Source: Lepus europaeus (taxonomy: Eukaryota > Chordata > Mammalia > Lagomorpha > Leporidae). From it: a stretch of DNA of 64,000 bases. A program made the position numbers and the translations under genes. Positions within the stretch are counted from its first letter, which is position 1. Every line of letters begins with the position of its first letter. Under the pieces are notes generated by a model that did no database searches, had not been told where the DNA came from, and saw only the letters and a program-made list of their open reading frames with translations. Positions 1 through 10,266 of this stretch are shown here, in pieces. The stretch spans positions 38,487,501 through 38,551,500 of the forward strand of contig NC_084839.1 of the NCBI RefSeq assembly GCF_033115175.1, written 5' to 3'.

Positions 1-42
1 AGCCCCGTTACCATGTTCGTGGTGTGAGAATGTAGCCGAAGC

Positions 43-43
<1 letters not shown>

Positions 44-78
<35 letters not shown>

Positions 79-91
79 GCCGCCGCTGCTG
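44..91 (+). repeat. (CTG)11(CCG)3(CTG)2 trinucleotide repeat
   Basis: Eleven uninterrupted CTG units (44-76) are followed by three CCG and two CTG units. On the minus strand it reads as CAG. If 1-500 is a 3' UTR, this would be a CUG repeat in an untranslated region. Confidence 0.95.
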
Positions 92-434
92 TGCGTGCCA
101 TGGTGCACGGGGGCTGCATGGGGACAATCGGTCACGGAGCGTACACTCGGGGTGCTCCTGGGTGTGGGCAATCCTGGACCTAGGCTGGCTGTGTCTGGCC
201 TCCTGACAGGGGCGCTCCCCGGCCGGCCCAGGGGTCGGGGGTGGGGCAGAGGCACACGCATCCATATGAGCCGAGACTAGGGTGGAGGAGCAGGTTGCGG
301 TTTGAGCCAGGACCTGGGGCGGGGGTGGGGCCTTTCTGCCTCATTTGCTTTCAGTGAAAGCCGCAAAGCAGCCAAAACCAGGCTCCCCCCCTCTCCTGGA
401 GTTTGTATATGCAGAAGCTTTTGTACTTCTTGTT

Positions 435-483
435 CATTAAATTGTTTATTTTTGTAAAAAAAAAAAATTGATCAGTTAATAAA
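435..483 (+). terminator. Tandem candidate poly(A) signals
   Basis: ATTAAA lies near 435 in a T-rich context and a canonical AATAAA near 478. Cleavage would be expected about 15-25 nt downstream of either. The GT-rich tract after 555 is somewhat distant. No transcript evidence is available. Confidence 0.4.
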
Positions 484-499
484 ATGATGTCTCATGGCA

Positions 500-1183
500 G
501 GAACTCTCCCCGAGCTCCGGTTTCTTGGGCTGTGACTTAGAGGCTCCCGGTTATGTGCATGGTGCCTGTTTGTGGCTGTGCGTGTGCCATGGAGCATGTA
601 GTCAGCACAGTGTGTTTTCAGGCCTGCTTCTGTGGTCCCTCCTCCCCCCATGCCCCCACTTACCTGTGCCAACAGAACACATGAGGGCGCCCTTTCACCC
701 CAGGAGGCAAGCTTCTTGCGAATGAAGTCCTAACCTGGGGTGTGAAGCACCTCCATCCCCTGCTGGAGAAATAGTTCAGGAAAAAGTCATCAGAGACCCA
801 GGCAACCTCCCAAGGGTCAGCTTTGCCCAACACCGGCTTGGCCCTGGCCACACAAGGTCGTGGGTGTATTTCTCGTTCAGAAAGCAGCATGTTGGGAAAG
901 GCCAGCCCCACTCTGGATCTCAGGAGGCAGGGATGTAGCAGAAGCATATGGAAGCCCAGAGTGAAAACAGGACCCGAGAGGGCACAATCACACTGAGATC
1001 ACACAGAGAGAGCCCCTGGTGGGAGCAGGTCTGCTGATGGGAAACTCCACGTCCTCTCTCCAGTACACCCTGCTGCTACTGAGATGCTCGCAAGTGCACA
1101 AACCTTCGAGGCCCTTACAAAGAATAATCAGGGGCAGGCATTTGGCCTACCCATTTAAGATGCCAGCTAAAAAAAACCCCTTC
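500..1183. other. Non-repetitive DNA, nothing recognised
   Basis: Mixed-composition DNA with only short open frames on both strands. No repeat family or splice-bounded exon was recognised. Confidence 0.5.
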
Positions 1184-1517
1184 CAGGGCTGGCATTGTGC
1201 ATGTGCAGCAGGCTAAGACCGCTTATGAGTGTTGGTTCAAGTCCTGGCTGCTCCACTTTCGATCCAGCTCCTTGCTAATGAGTCTCAGAAGGCAGTGGAA
1301 GATAGCCCAAGTGCTCGGGCCCCTGCACCTGTATGGGAGATCCAGCTGAAGTTCTTGGCTCCTGGATTCAACCTGGCCCAGCCCCGGCCATTGCAGCCAC
1401 TGGGGAGTGAACCAGCAGATAGAAGATACTTGTGTGTGGGTGTGTGTGTTTCCCTCTGTGTCTTCCCCTCGCTCTCCATTATGCTGCCTTTCAAATAAAT
1501 GAATGTTACAAAAAAAG
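1184..1517 (+). mobile_element. CSINE type A, full length
   Basis: The head begins 'agggctggcattgtgc' and the body carries the 'gaaggcagtggaagatagccc' variant. A short GT-rich run near 1431-1450 replaces the usual TC tract. The tail is 'tttcaaataaatgaatg' plus an A-run. Confidence 0.9.
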
Positions 1518-1537
1518 GAAAAGTCACCCTTTCCTAC

Positions 1538-1790
1538 ATAAGAGTATCTAAATACCCAGTCTGGCTCCTGACTCCAAGCTCCTGCTAATGTAGACCCTGG
1601 GAGATAATGGTTCACATAATTGGTTTCCTACCACCCACATGGGAGACTTGGATTCAGTTCCCAGCTCCCAGCTTCCTCCCCAGGCCAAGCCCCAGCTATT
1701 GCAGGTGTTTGGGGATTGAACCAACAGATGAGAGTGCTCACTTGCTCTCTTTCTCTTCCCCCCTCAAATTTATTAAAAAAAAAAAAAAAT
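1538..1790 (+). mobile_element. CSINE type B, 5'-truncated
   Basis: The tRNA-like head is missing. It starts near 'tacccagtctggctcctgactcc', keeps 'ctcctgctaatgtagaccctgggag', and ends in a TC-rich stretch and A13. It lies about 20 bp after the preceding copy in the same orientation. Confidence 0.8.
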
Positions 1791-2959
1791 CTCCAAACTT
1801 TAAGTCAGAACCCACGCTCTCCTCAGCAGATGGGGTTAGTGCTCTGTCTACCCTACAAGGTGTTCCTGTAGTTCTGAGTGATTGAGGAGCCTTGTTAGCC
1901 TGGAGTCCTCATCAGACACCTGGTGGCCACAGCATACCTGCTTTCCCTACCGCACACCCCACATCTCATCCTTGGTGCCTGGGCTTGGGACTGTGGTGGA
2001 GGAGAGAGTAGAGCCCACTAGGACGCAGCCCACCCAAGTCCACCATGCTCTCCACCCTCAGCCCACTCATGGCTCAGCAACAGGTACCACCCTGTGTGAG
2101 ATTTCTCCCTTGCTCACGATTCTCCCACTGACATCCAGCCTGTGGGGCTATGAGAACTGCGAGAGGAGCCTGGGGCCGTTGGCAGGATCTGCACAGTCCA
2201 AAAAGTCTTCCAGACCCTGCTGCAGGCAGCAGAGAGAACCAAGGGGCCCAGCAACTGAGGGAGTCGGTGGGGACAGAGAAAGCCAAAGATGATCCAAGCA
2301 CTGCCTTCTGACCCTGAGTATCTTCCCAGCCAGGAGTGTGTTGGCCCCCAGAGAGGAGCAGAGCGAACGGCACAGTCGCCAAGCGCTTTGGGGAGCATTC
2401 ATGTCCAGCCCTAACTCTGAAGCCCATTCAGGACCACGTGTGCCTTCCAGAGAGGGGACTGCAGCATGAGGCATCTCCCTGAGAGTCCGGGGACCCCTCC
2501 CTACTTGGAGAGTGGGACAAGCTGAAGTGGAGATTCAAAGCGCATGAAGTCTTTGTAGAAAGACCAGCCCATGGGTGGCTACAGGTGACAACCTCTTCCT
2601 CAGACCCCATGCTGGGAACAGCCACAGCCAGGCTCTGTCCCAATGAGCAGAGGGAACAGGACTTGCAACTGGGAACGGAGAGGTGTTGGTCCATTTCCAT
2701 GGAGCCACCTGTGGCCCTGGAGAACCTTCACTGCCTGGGTGCCTCTTGAACCCCTTCCGGTGGAAGCCAGAACCACACCCTACCTTCCCTTCCCCGCCAA
2801 AGCCTTCATTCTTTCCACTCCACAGCAATGCCAGTGATACCCAAGTGTGGTGGGTAGAAGAAATAGTATTCACCCAGCCTCGGGGGACACCCAGGAAGCA
2901 GTGTCACCTCTTGTGGTTCCCCATGAGGCTCTCTGGAGCCAGCCCAGGCTGGGCAGGAA
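1791..2959. other. Repeat-poor DNA, no gene recognised
   Basis: Open frames of 90-136 codons exist on both strands. They overlap each other, lack splice boundaries or recognisable domains, and look like chance frames in GC-moderate DNA. Confidence 0.5.
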
Positions 2960-3115
2960 TCCTGGACCATCTGCTTTTTGCACAGTGTGAGCTGAGCCTC
3001 TGTTGGCCAGCTGCATGTCTCAGATTGATAATATCTGCCTGGCAGGAACTTTGTGGGAATTGCATGAAATGATGGACATAAAGGTCAGTGTTAGTAAATG
3101 GTTCATGTTTAGGAA
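2960..3115 (+). mobile_element. MIR fragment
   Basis: The segment around 'ctgcctggcaggaactttgtgggaattgcatgaaatgatg' resembles the 3' half of MIR, where a start codon-free 'gtgaggattaaatgag' block precedes 'agtgcctggcac'. It is highly diverged. Confidence 0.4.
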
Positions 3116-3589
3116 ATGCTGCCGGACTCTGCCATGGCTATTGTTATTAGTGAGTGGAACCTTCAGGGTTCCTTGGCCTGGAAGAACATCCAGGTTGGTC
3201 AAGGAAGAGCAAGCCATGGGCCAGATGGTCCTCACCCCTACCTTCAGCATCCCACCCCACCCTACTCAACCAGAAGCACTGCCATCCATCAGGGGTGAGA
3301 GGCCCAGCCCTCTGGGTCAGTGCCTTGGGAGTTGAGTGTGTGGCAGGCAGAAGGAGGAAGGGGATTAACATAAAAGCAGAAAATGGGATTAGGAGGCCTC
3401 AGGGTAATGTGCCCACCCACCCCATCCATGACAACAACTTCTTACTTTCACTCTGCAGCTTCTGGAGCTGAGACCATGTAGGATTTGGTCACTCCCTGTT
3501 CCTGGGGACAGAGCCAGCAAAGGAGACTCAGAGGGCCCCCAACATGAGATGACTCATTTGCTAGGAAAAGGGACTTGGCTGCTACTGGC

Positions 3590-3715
3590 TGCAGGCCAGG
3601 TCTGGCTACCTTTAGACGCACTTTCTTATTTAATCCTCATGGCAACCATGAGATGGGTGGTGGCCCAGACAGTAAAGAGCCAGGGAGCAAGCTGGAGCCA
3701 CTGTGCCCAGAAGCC
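3590..3715 (-). mobile_element. MIR fragment
   Basis: 'cttatttaatcctcatggcaaccatgagatgggtggt' is the reverse-complement MIR core ('atttaatcctcacaacaaccctatgagg'). The preceding bases are weaker. Confidence 0.55.
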
Positions 3716-4659
3716 CTCCTCTGGACGTGCAGGATCAAGGATCCACTCATACCTGCCACTTCCCTGGGAAGGAGTCCCCAGCTCCAACCCTGTCTTAGAT
3801 GGGAAGCCCAGTGGATCACTTCAGGAGACCAGCTCCTCTCTGGCATCATCACACATAGAGCTGGACCTCCAAGGACCACTTGTGGGTCTCCTGCTTTCCC
3901 TGCTTCACCTCTCTGAATCCCAGCCAGTGCTACCCCTTCAAGGGGAGAAAGTGCTGCCTCAGTCCCAACTCTGAGAAAGACATGGACCAAGGACCTTAAA
4001 CTTCCCTCTTGAGCTCCCGAGGCTCCCTGACAGCCGCGTTTTGGGGAAGTTTGTTCACCCAGCCATCCCATCCATGGCCCTTGCAGCCTCCTGTTGTCAG
4101 GACTGTGACCCTTGTCCTCCTGCCCTGTCCCACCCAGCCCTCTCCACTCTCTCATCGCCCTCCCCCCCCCCCCCAGCTTCATTCCTGCTCCCAAACAGCT
4201 CTCTGAGCTGCAGCGACAAGACCTCCCCGCTCTATCATTGAGAGTTCCAACAGGGAACAGCAAGCAACAGTGGACGTAAGATCATCCCCAGGACGTGGCA
4301 CAGGGGACCCTGAAGGATGGTGCTGAAAGCTGGGTCCCAAGGGAAGAAAGTGGGAATCCAGGAAGAGAACTCAGAGGCGCTCTGCAGGTGCCGTGAGAAC
4401 GGCAGTGATAGCTGGACACAGCCAGACTGGGTGGCCTCATGGGAGAACATACACACCCGTCTCACTCTCCTTCTTCCCTCCTCCAACCCCCTGGAGGATT
4501 CTCTATGGGCCAAACCCAGCTGGAAGGCAGAGGAGCCCAGAACTTGATGTGAGGTCCCCAACTGTCACCCAAGATCAAGGTGGAGAGAGGAGGACAACAG
4601 ATCAGCAACACACGACTCCCTCCAGGGGTGAGACTTTGCTTAGTTTGGGGGAGGCAAGA
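3716..4659. other. Repeat-poor DNA with a C13 run
   Basis: No element was recognised apart from a C13 homopolymer at 4162-4174. A 208-codon minus frame (3637-4263) crosses that run and the MIR, has no recognisable domain, and is taken as a chance frame. Confidence 0.5.
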
Positions 4660-4990
4660 TTTCTTTTTTTGTTCTTAGTTCTATTTGTTTGTTTGAAAGA
4701 GAGACCGAGAGGTAGACTGAAACAGAGCTCCCCTCCACTGGTCCACTCCCCAAATGCTCACCAAGGGCAAGGCTGAGACGGATTCAAAGCCAGGAGCCAG
4801 AAACTCAAGAGCAGGACTTCCACATGGGAAGCAAGGACCCAACTGCTTGCAGCATCACCACTGCCTCCCAGGATTCACATTGGCAGGAAGCTGGAATCAG
4901 GAGCTGGAGTGGGCATCAAGCCCAGGCACTCCAGTGGGAGACATGGGTAGGCCAACTAGCATCTTAACTGCCAGGCCAAACGCCTGCCCA
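4660..4990 (-). mobile_element. CSINE type B, diverged
   Basis: The T-rich tail side is at the left (4665-4695), then 'ccactggtccactccccaaatg'. The head side is at the right ('cttaactgccaggccaaacgcctgccc'). It is fairly old, with many substitutions. Confidence 0.85.
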
Positions 4991-5230
4991 TCCACGTCTT
5001 CTTAGCTATTCCTCTGTTTGTTGTTCTGTTTGGATGAAGTAAGACTTTGAACCCAAACCTTCAGGGAGTCCTCCACAGTATGCATTCTCAACAGGACCTC
5101 TGTCATCCCAAAGGAGACAAAATCTGGTTCTTAGGAGATGAAACACCTTAGATTTTGCAATGGAGTGTGGCTCTGCAGAGGGCCACAGGTTGTAAGTCGA
5201 TATGCACTATACCCATGCTCTCCAAATTTC

Positions 5231-5468
5231 AGGCCAATGTTGTGGCACAGCAGATTGGGCCACCGCCTGTGATGCTAGCATCCCATATGAGCACCAATTC
5301 CAATCCAGCTCCCTGGAAATGCTCTTGGGAAGGCAGCTTGGGCCCCTGCCACGCACATGGGAGACCCAGATGGAATTCTAGGCTTCTGGCTTTGGTGATG
5401 GAAGATATCTCTGTCTCTCCCTCTTTCTCTCTATAACTCTGCCTTTCAAATAAATATTTTTAAAAAAA
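5231..5468 (+). mobile_element. CSINE type A with internal deletion
   Basis: The head 'aggccaatgttgtggcacagcag' and the tail 'gcctttcaaataaatatttttaaa' are present. The body is about 90 bp shorter than full length, and the segment after 'ggcttctggcttt' is largely lost. Confidence 0.85.
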
Positions 5469-5480
5469 TTTGTTCATGGT

Positions 5481-5775
5481 AGGGCTGGCATTGTGGCATA
5501 GCAGGTAAAGCCACCACCTGCAATGCCACCATCCTATATGGGTACCAGTTCTATTCTTGGCTGCTCCACTTCTGATCCAGCTCCCTGCTAATGGCCTGGG
5601 AAAAGGATGGCCCAAGTGCTTGGGCCCCTCCCTGCACCCACATGGGAGACCCAGAAGAAGCTCCTGGCTTCAGCCCAGCCAGCTGTTGCTATTGCAGTGG
5701 CCATCTGGGGAATGAATCAGTGGATAAAAGACCTTTTTCTCTGTAACTCTTTCAAATAAATCTTAAAAAAAAAAT
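5481..5775 (+). mobile_element. CSINE type A
   Basis: Runs from 'tagggctggcattgtggcatagcagg' to 'tttcaaataaatcttaaaaaaaaa'. 'tcatggtag' before it and 'tcatggagg' after it look like a decayed target-site duplication. Confidence 0.9.
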
Positions 5776-5857
5776 CATGGAGGTGGTGGCAATTAGGAAA
5801 AAAGTATGTAACAAAGCACTTGGTTGTGTGGGCAAGTAATGGTGAAAAATAGGTTGA

Positions 5858-6141
5858 GGGGCCAGCACTGTGGTACATATGGGCGCCAATTAGAGTCCTA
5901 GCTGCTCCACTTCCAATTCAGCTTCCCGCTAAAGCGCCTGGGAAAGCAGTGAAAGATGGCCCTGAACCTATATGGGAGACCTGGAGGAAGCTCCTGGATC
6001 CTGGCTTTGGATGGGCTCAGCTCTGACCGTTGCAGGCATTTGAGGAGTGAACCAGCGGATGGAAGACTTCTCTCTCTGTCTCTATCTCTCTCTGTAACGC
6101 TGTCTTTCAAATAAATAAAAATAAATCTTACCCCAAAAAAA
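5858..6141 (+). mobile_element. CSINE type A with deleted head segment
   Basis: The head 'ggggccagcactgtggtac' jumps directly to 'atatgggcgccaatt', so about 45 bp of the tRNA-like region is missing. The tail has 'ctttcaaataaataaaaataaatc'. Confidence 0.88.
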
Positions 6142-7280
6142 TGGGTTGAGCAACACCGAATAATACGGACTCAGGCCCTTTCTTGGGCTGTCAGTAAGAG
6201 CTCCAAATCTGGCACCCTCGAAAGCACGGATGCCATTCATCTCTGGACTGTTATACCCGTTTATGTATGCTCTCATTTTATAGCTCATAATGAAAAGCTA
6301 AGTGAAATGTGAATTATTTTTTACTTCATGCTTCCCTCAGCCTACCCTTGCCCACACTGAGCACCTCGGCCGCTTGGCCGCCCCTGCAGCTTCCCTCCAC
6401 TCACATCCCTTTGTTGGTTCCTCCCTTCGTGGAACAGCTCCAGGTCATGGCAAACTGGAAGATTCCGCTGTGCACGCCTCTGCTCTCCGCTGATCACACC
6501 CCACACTACTGCCTGGATGCCGGGCAGCGTAATGAACACCAAGATATCAGACGCAGCCCCACCTCCCGAGAGCTTTCATTGACTCTGGAGATGGACAGGT
6601 ATGAAATATGACCATAGGGACTTCAGGCTGATTGCCAGCCACACAAGGCCCCGGAGAGCACAAGGGCTGAGGGTCACATCTCAGACCACTAAGGGCCAAT
6701 TACCTGGATCCCCCCCAGCACCATCAACCCCCCCAGCAGGAGCCCCACTGCTAACGTTTTTCCTTCCAGAGAAAGGCCTGTTTATCCTCACTCTGTATTT
6801 CTTATCGCTAAGCCAGTCCCCTATTTGTCACCACACATTCTCCCCATTCCCATGGCGACTCAGCTGCTTGAACAGGCTTTGGTGGGGAGCTTTTCAGAGG
6901 CTTCTTAAAAGTGTAAATAGATTGGGTCTACTGTTTCCCTCCCTTATCCGTACACTTGTTGGACCCTTCAAAGAGCTCTAGTAGATTAGAGAGCTGCGAT
7001 TTCTCCACACCAAAGGCGGCTGCCTTGCCCCAGGAGGTGGAGCCTCTCAAGTGCCCTGTAATCCTGCCCCCAGAGCTTCTGTCGACTTTTCCTGGCGACG
7101 AAATGAAACTTGTGGGCCATTTCCCAGAGGTCCCTCTGGGCCCTGCGGCTCCTCAGCGTGAGGGTCCCTCTCCAGGAAGAGCTCTCATTCTGTCCCGCCC
7201 TTCCTTCACATCAATCTTGTTTATTGACAGCGGGGTGGGAGGTGGGCAAAGGGGGAGGGGGAGAGTTGAGAGGGAGGCAA
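6142..7280. other. Repeat-poor DNA, no gene recognised
   Basis: No repeat family was recognised. A G-rich stretch at about 7228-7275 has several GGG runs and could form a quadruplex. Open frames up to 126 codons show no domain. Confidence 0.45.
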
Positions 7281-7780
7281 AATAAAAACGAAATATACGG
7301 TATCTTTGCCTTCCACTGCTTGGGAGACACTGTAATTCATCTGACCTTGTGCAGAAGATAATAGTGAGGTTATCTGTGTGACATTTCATTTTAGGACGTG
7401 TCACCCTGTTTACACTACTCTTGAGGCAGGACAAAGGATCCAGATTACCTTGAAATGCTCTGGTCGTATTTAATCATATTTTCCTGCCATCGGTCAAAGC
7501 TTGTAAAGGCAGCCTTTGTTCTAAGAATTCACTATTGCAGTTCGGGCACAGAGATGCTTTAATTGAGAGAGACGGTTTGTCTTGTATCAGCCTCCCGTAT
7601 CTTTCTGAACCAGGCTTTGATGCTCTGCACAGCCTTCTGACTGCATCGCTGAGCTATGCAGCATTTTGCAGTTATTAAGAGCAAATGAGTTTCTTCTTTA
7701 AACATAGACCTCTGCTTAGCACATTTAGTACTATTTGATTTGGGTCTCAAGATAGTGCTATTCCCGGAATGGGCTTCACA
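7281..7780. promoter_or_regulatory. Candidate conserved non-coding block
   Basis: About 500 bp of balanced-composition, repeat-free DNA with short open frames only. It sits between a G-rich tract and a T-rich tract (7787-7797). Its texture is what deeply conserved non-coding DNA often shows. Nothing in one sequence proves conservation, so this is inference only. Confidence 0.2.
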
Positions 7781-8019
7781 TGCTGAATTTTTTTTTTAAT
7801 TACCCACAATCCTATCACATATGCTGAAACGACTTTTTTTTTTTTTTTCCTATAGCCTCTCCAACAATTTGCTGAGATGAAGAGATTTCTACGGAGTTCT
7901 TTCGGTTTAGGAACTTACAGGTTAACTCTTTACTGCTCAAGCCTTTAGACAGTCCACTCGTGCTGCTTCTGAAAATATATTTGGAGCAAAGCATTCACAA
8001 CGGGGAACGATTCAACGCA

Positions 8020-8230
8020 CGCAGATGTTCCTTGCAATAGTGTTTAGAACAAAAAATGCAGATTGTATGGCAATATGAGAAGAGTAAAAATTACAGTGTT
8101 AAATGAAAAAACCAGGATATAAACTCAACTATGTAGAAATGCACAAAAGACTAGAAGGAAATATATATGACCAATGAAAAACTCATTAGTATTTTTCTTC
8201 ATTTTCAAAAATTTTCATATATGTGCATGC
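8020..8230 (+). mobile_element. L1 3'-end fragment (old mammalian L1)
   Basis: It contains decayed versions of 'gcaatagtgttta', 'aaatgaaaaaaccaggatat' and 'agaaatgcacaaaagactag'. The order matches the end of old L1 elements, where 'ttaagtgaaaaaagcaagg' is followed by 'gactggaaggaaatatacc'. Confidence 0.55.
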
Positions 8231-8259
8231 TGTAATGTTTGATGTTAGAACGTGAGCTA

Positions 8260-8519
8260 AGGCCCAGCATTGTGGTGTAGCAGTTAAAACCACCATATGA
8301 GGCACTGGCATCCCATATGGGTGCCAGTTCTAGTCCTGGCTGCTCCGCTTCTAATCCAGCTCCCTGCTAATGGCCTGGGAAAAGCAGCAGAAGATGGTCC
8401 AAATGTTTGGGCCCCTGCCGCCCCCTTGGGATACCTGGAAGAAGCTCCTGGCTCCTGTCTTTAGCCTGGCTCAGCTCTGGCCATTGCAGTCATCCAGGGA
8501 GTGAACCAGCAGCTAGAAG

Positions 8520-8555
<36 letters not shown>

Positions 8556-8598
8556 CTCTGACTTTTAAATAAATAAATCTTTGAAAAAGAAAAAAAAA
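8260..8598 (+). mobile_element. CSINE type A, full length
   Basis: Head 'ggcccagcattgtggtgtagcag'; tail 'taaataaataaatctttg' plus an A-rich end. It contains an uninterrupted (TC)15 tract. Confidence 0.92.
8522..8551 (+). repeat. (TC)15 microsatellite inside CSINE
   Basis: A pure dinucleotide run, grown from the TC-rich segment normal for this SINE family. Confidence 0.95.
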
Positions 8599-9741
8599 TC
8601 AACTAAATCATTGCTTTAAAAGAACAGATAAATAAACTGGACTTTGGAAAGTCAGCCCCGCTAATTCTCTGGCACAGGAAAGGCACTTGATGGCTTAATA
8701 CAGGAGGTGATATCACAGATGACTGTCAGAGCCAGCAGAGAAGGAGGTAACCTGGGGTTACCTGAGGACTTAGGCTCAAGTTGCTGAGCTATCCCAAGGG
8801 AATCAGAGTTGTTCTGGCTCTCTTGATTTGTGAATCTCAGCCACTAATTCAGACTCAAAATTAAAATAAAGACACTTGTGGGCCAAACAGAGCACGCCTA
8901 CAAGCTGGGTTCAGGCAGCTGGCAGCCAGGCTGTGACCTCCAGCCCGAGCCCCACTTCGGAAGCCACGCCAGCTGCGGAGCTCCTGAGCACGCGGGCAAT
9001 CACCCTTCCCATGTTCCTCCCGTCACTCTTCCTCCGTGAGCCCTGCACCGCTTCCATCTGTTTGATGAGCGTGATGAAGGATATTAGTCCTCCGAAGAGG
9101 GCTTCTGAATCCGTCCCCACTTGGAAACATGCTGTCTGCCAGAACGTGGAGGCTGGCGACATCTTTGGTATTAATTTGTTTCTCCGTCTGTCACTTACGT
9201 TTAGCCGTGAGGAATGGATTGGATGCTGCTCGAATATGCCCAGCTCCCTCGCAAAGCCCTTCGCAGCTGTCAGATGGTGCCAGGCGGCCCCAGGCTCTGC
9301 TTCCAGCTTGTTGTCAATCAGATTTCAACAGTCAATGTGTCTATCACTGTGTATTCCAACACCACTGCTCGGTCTGGCCCTGGTCGCCAGCTCCAGGGAC
9401 TGATGTCAAGTCATGGCCGCCTCTTGGGCTCCGTCTCCCTCTCCCCTCTCATCCCTGGAGGCACCTTTGGCACCACGACCGCAGCAGGAACCTACCTGCT
9501 TCCACACTTGGCATCTGCTTCTGATCTCTCACAAAGGGGGCCGGGCAACCTTTTCTCTGCAGCGACCAGGTCTCCAGCTGCTCTCAGACCCCTGGACATT
9601 TGAACCTGGACTTCCAGTCAAGTGCAGTTGACACCCCAAGACTGACCATCACTTTTCGCCCCAGGTACACCATCTGACCCCACAAAGTCAAGGTGATGTC
9701 TCTGCTGTCCTGCGGCTATGGGGCCTTCTAAAAGTTTATGT
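8599..9741. other. Repeat-poor DNA, no gene recognised
   Basis: Three overlapping plus-strand open frames (129-175 codons) span 8876-9603. They lie in different frames of the same DNA and show no shared splice limits. I treat them as chance frames in GC-moderate sequence. Confidence 0.45.
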
Positions 9742-9779
9742 GTTGATCAATTAACTAATCATCAATCAGTATGCAAATG
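9742..9779 (+). promoter_or_regulatory. Clustered homeodomain and octamer motifs
   Basis: Within 38 bp there are TGATCAAT, TTAACTAAT and ATCAATCA (PBX/HOX/LIM-type words) and a perfect POU octamer ATGCAAAT at 9771-9778. The density is well above background for this GC level. No factor assignment is possible from sequence alone. Confidence 0.35.
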
Positions 9780-10230
9780 AGTTGAGCTTCCCAAGTAGAC
9801 ACTTTGGCTTCCACACAGTGAACCGCCCCTTCCTTCCCCATCCAGGACCTTTACAAGCGCCTCCTATTAGTTCTTAGTTTATTTTGGGCACTGCAGATGC
9901 TGCCAGATGTTTACTTTTAACGTGAGCAGAATTACACTGTTCTTGTGGCCGGGTGGGGGAGGCAGGGGAGCTCAGGGCTGCAGGGCTGGCAAGCCCCTCC
10001 ACAGCCCAGTCACTGAGCGCTCCTCCCCAACCCCTCCAGATGCCGCCCAGCCCCCCACCCCATTTTGCCAAGTCAGCAGATCCAGCCCTTTCCAAGCACG
10101 GAGGGCCTCGCAGCCTCCAGAGCCCAGGCGGCAGCACACATGGCCCACCATGTGGGGCGCACGTGTGTAACTCAGAGGTCACAGCACTCAGATTGGGGCT
10201 CTCACAGCAGAGTCCCTTTTTTACCTTGCC
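9780..10230. other. Repeat-poor DNA, nothing recognised
   Basis: GC-moderate DNA with overlapping chance frames on both strands. No element was recognised. Confidence 0.45.
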
Positions 10231-10266
10231 CTTTGAAAAAGCTTCCTCCCTGATAAGATCAAAAGG
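10231..10266. promoter_or_regulatory. TCF/LEF-like and GATA-like motif cluster
   Basis: CTTTGAA (10231-10237), TGATAAG (10251-10257) and GATCAAAAG (10257-10265; reverse complement contains TTTGATC) sit within 36 bp. Wnt-responsive TCF/LEF sites flanking a GATA word would be one reading. Confidence 0.25.

Larger units (their letters stand above)
1..500 (+). other. Possible 3' terminal exon / 3' UTR of an unidentified gene
   Basis: The stretch is repeat-poor. It starts with a CTG run and ends in a T/A-rich segment with two poly(A) signals: ATTAAA near 435 and AATAAA near 478. GT-rich DNA at about 555-600 could be a downstream element. An encoded 12-A run follows the first signal at about 457-468. 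No credible coding frame covers it; an 85-codon minus frame arises from the trinucleotide repeat. A plus-strand 3' UTR running in from the left edge is the simplest reading, but the gene is not recognised. A decayed retrocopy with an A-tail is the alternative. Confidence 0.4.

Noticed and set aside
3637..4263. 208-codon minus frame
   Set aside because: It crosses a MIR fragment and a C13 run and has no domain or flanking splice signals.
8876..9603. Three overlapping plus frames (175, 131, 129 codons)
   Set aside because: They are different registers of the same DNA. None has a recognisable motif or paired splice sites.
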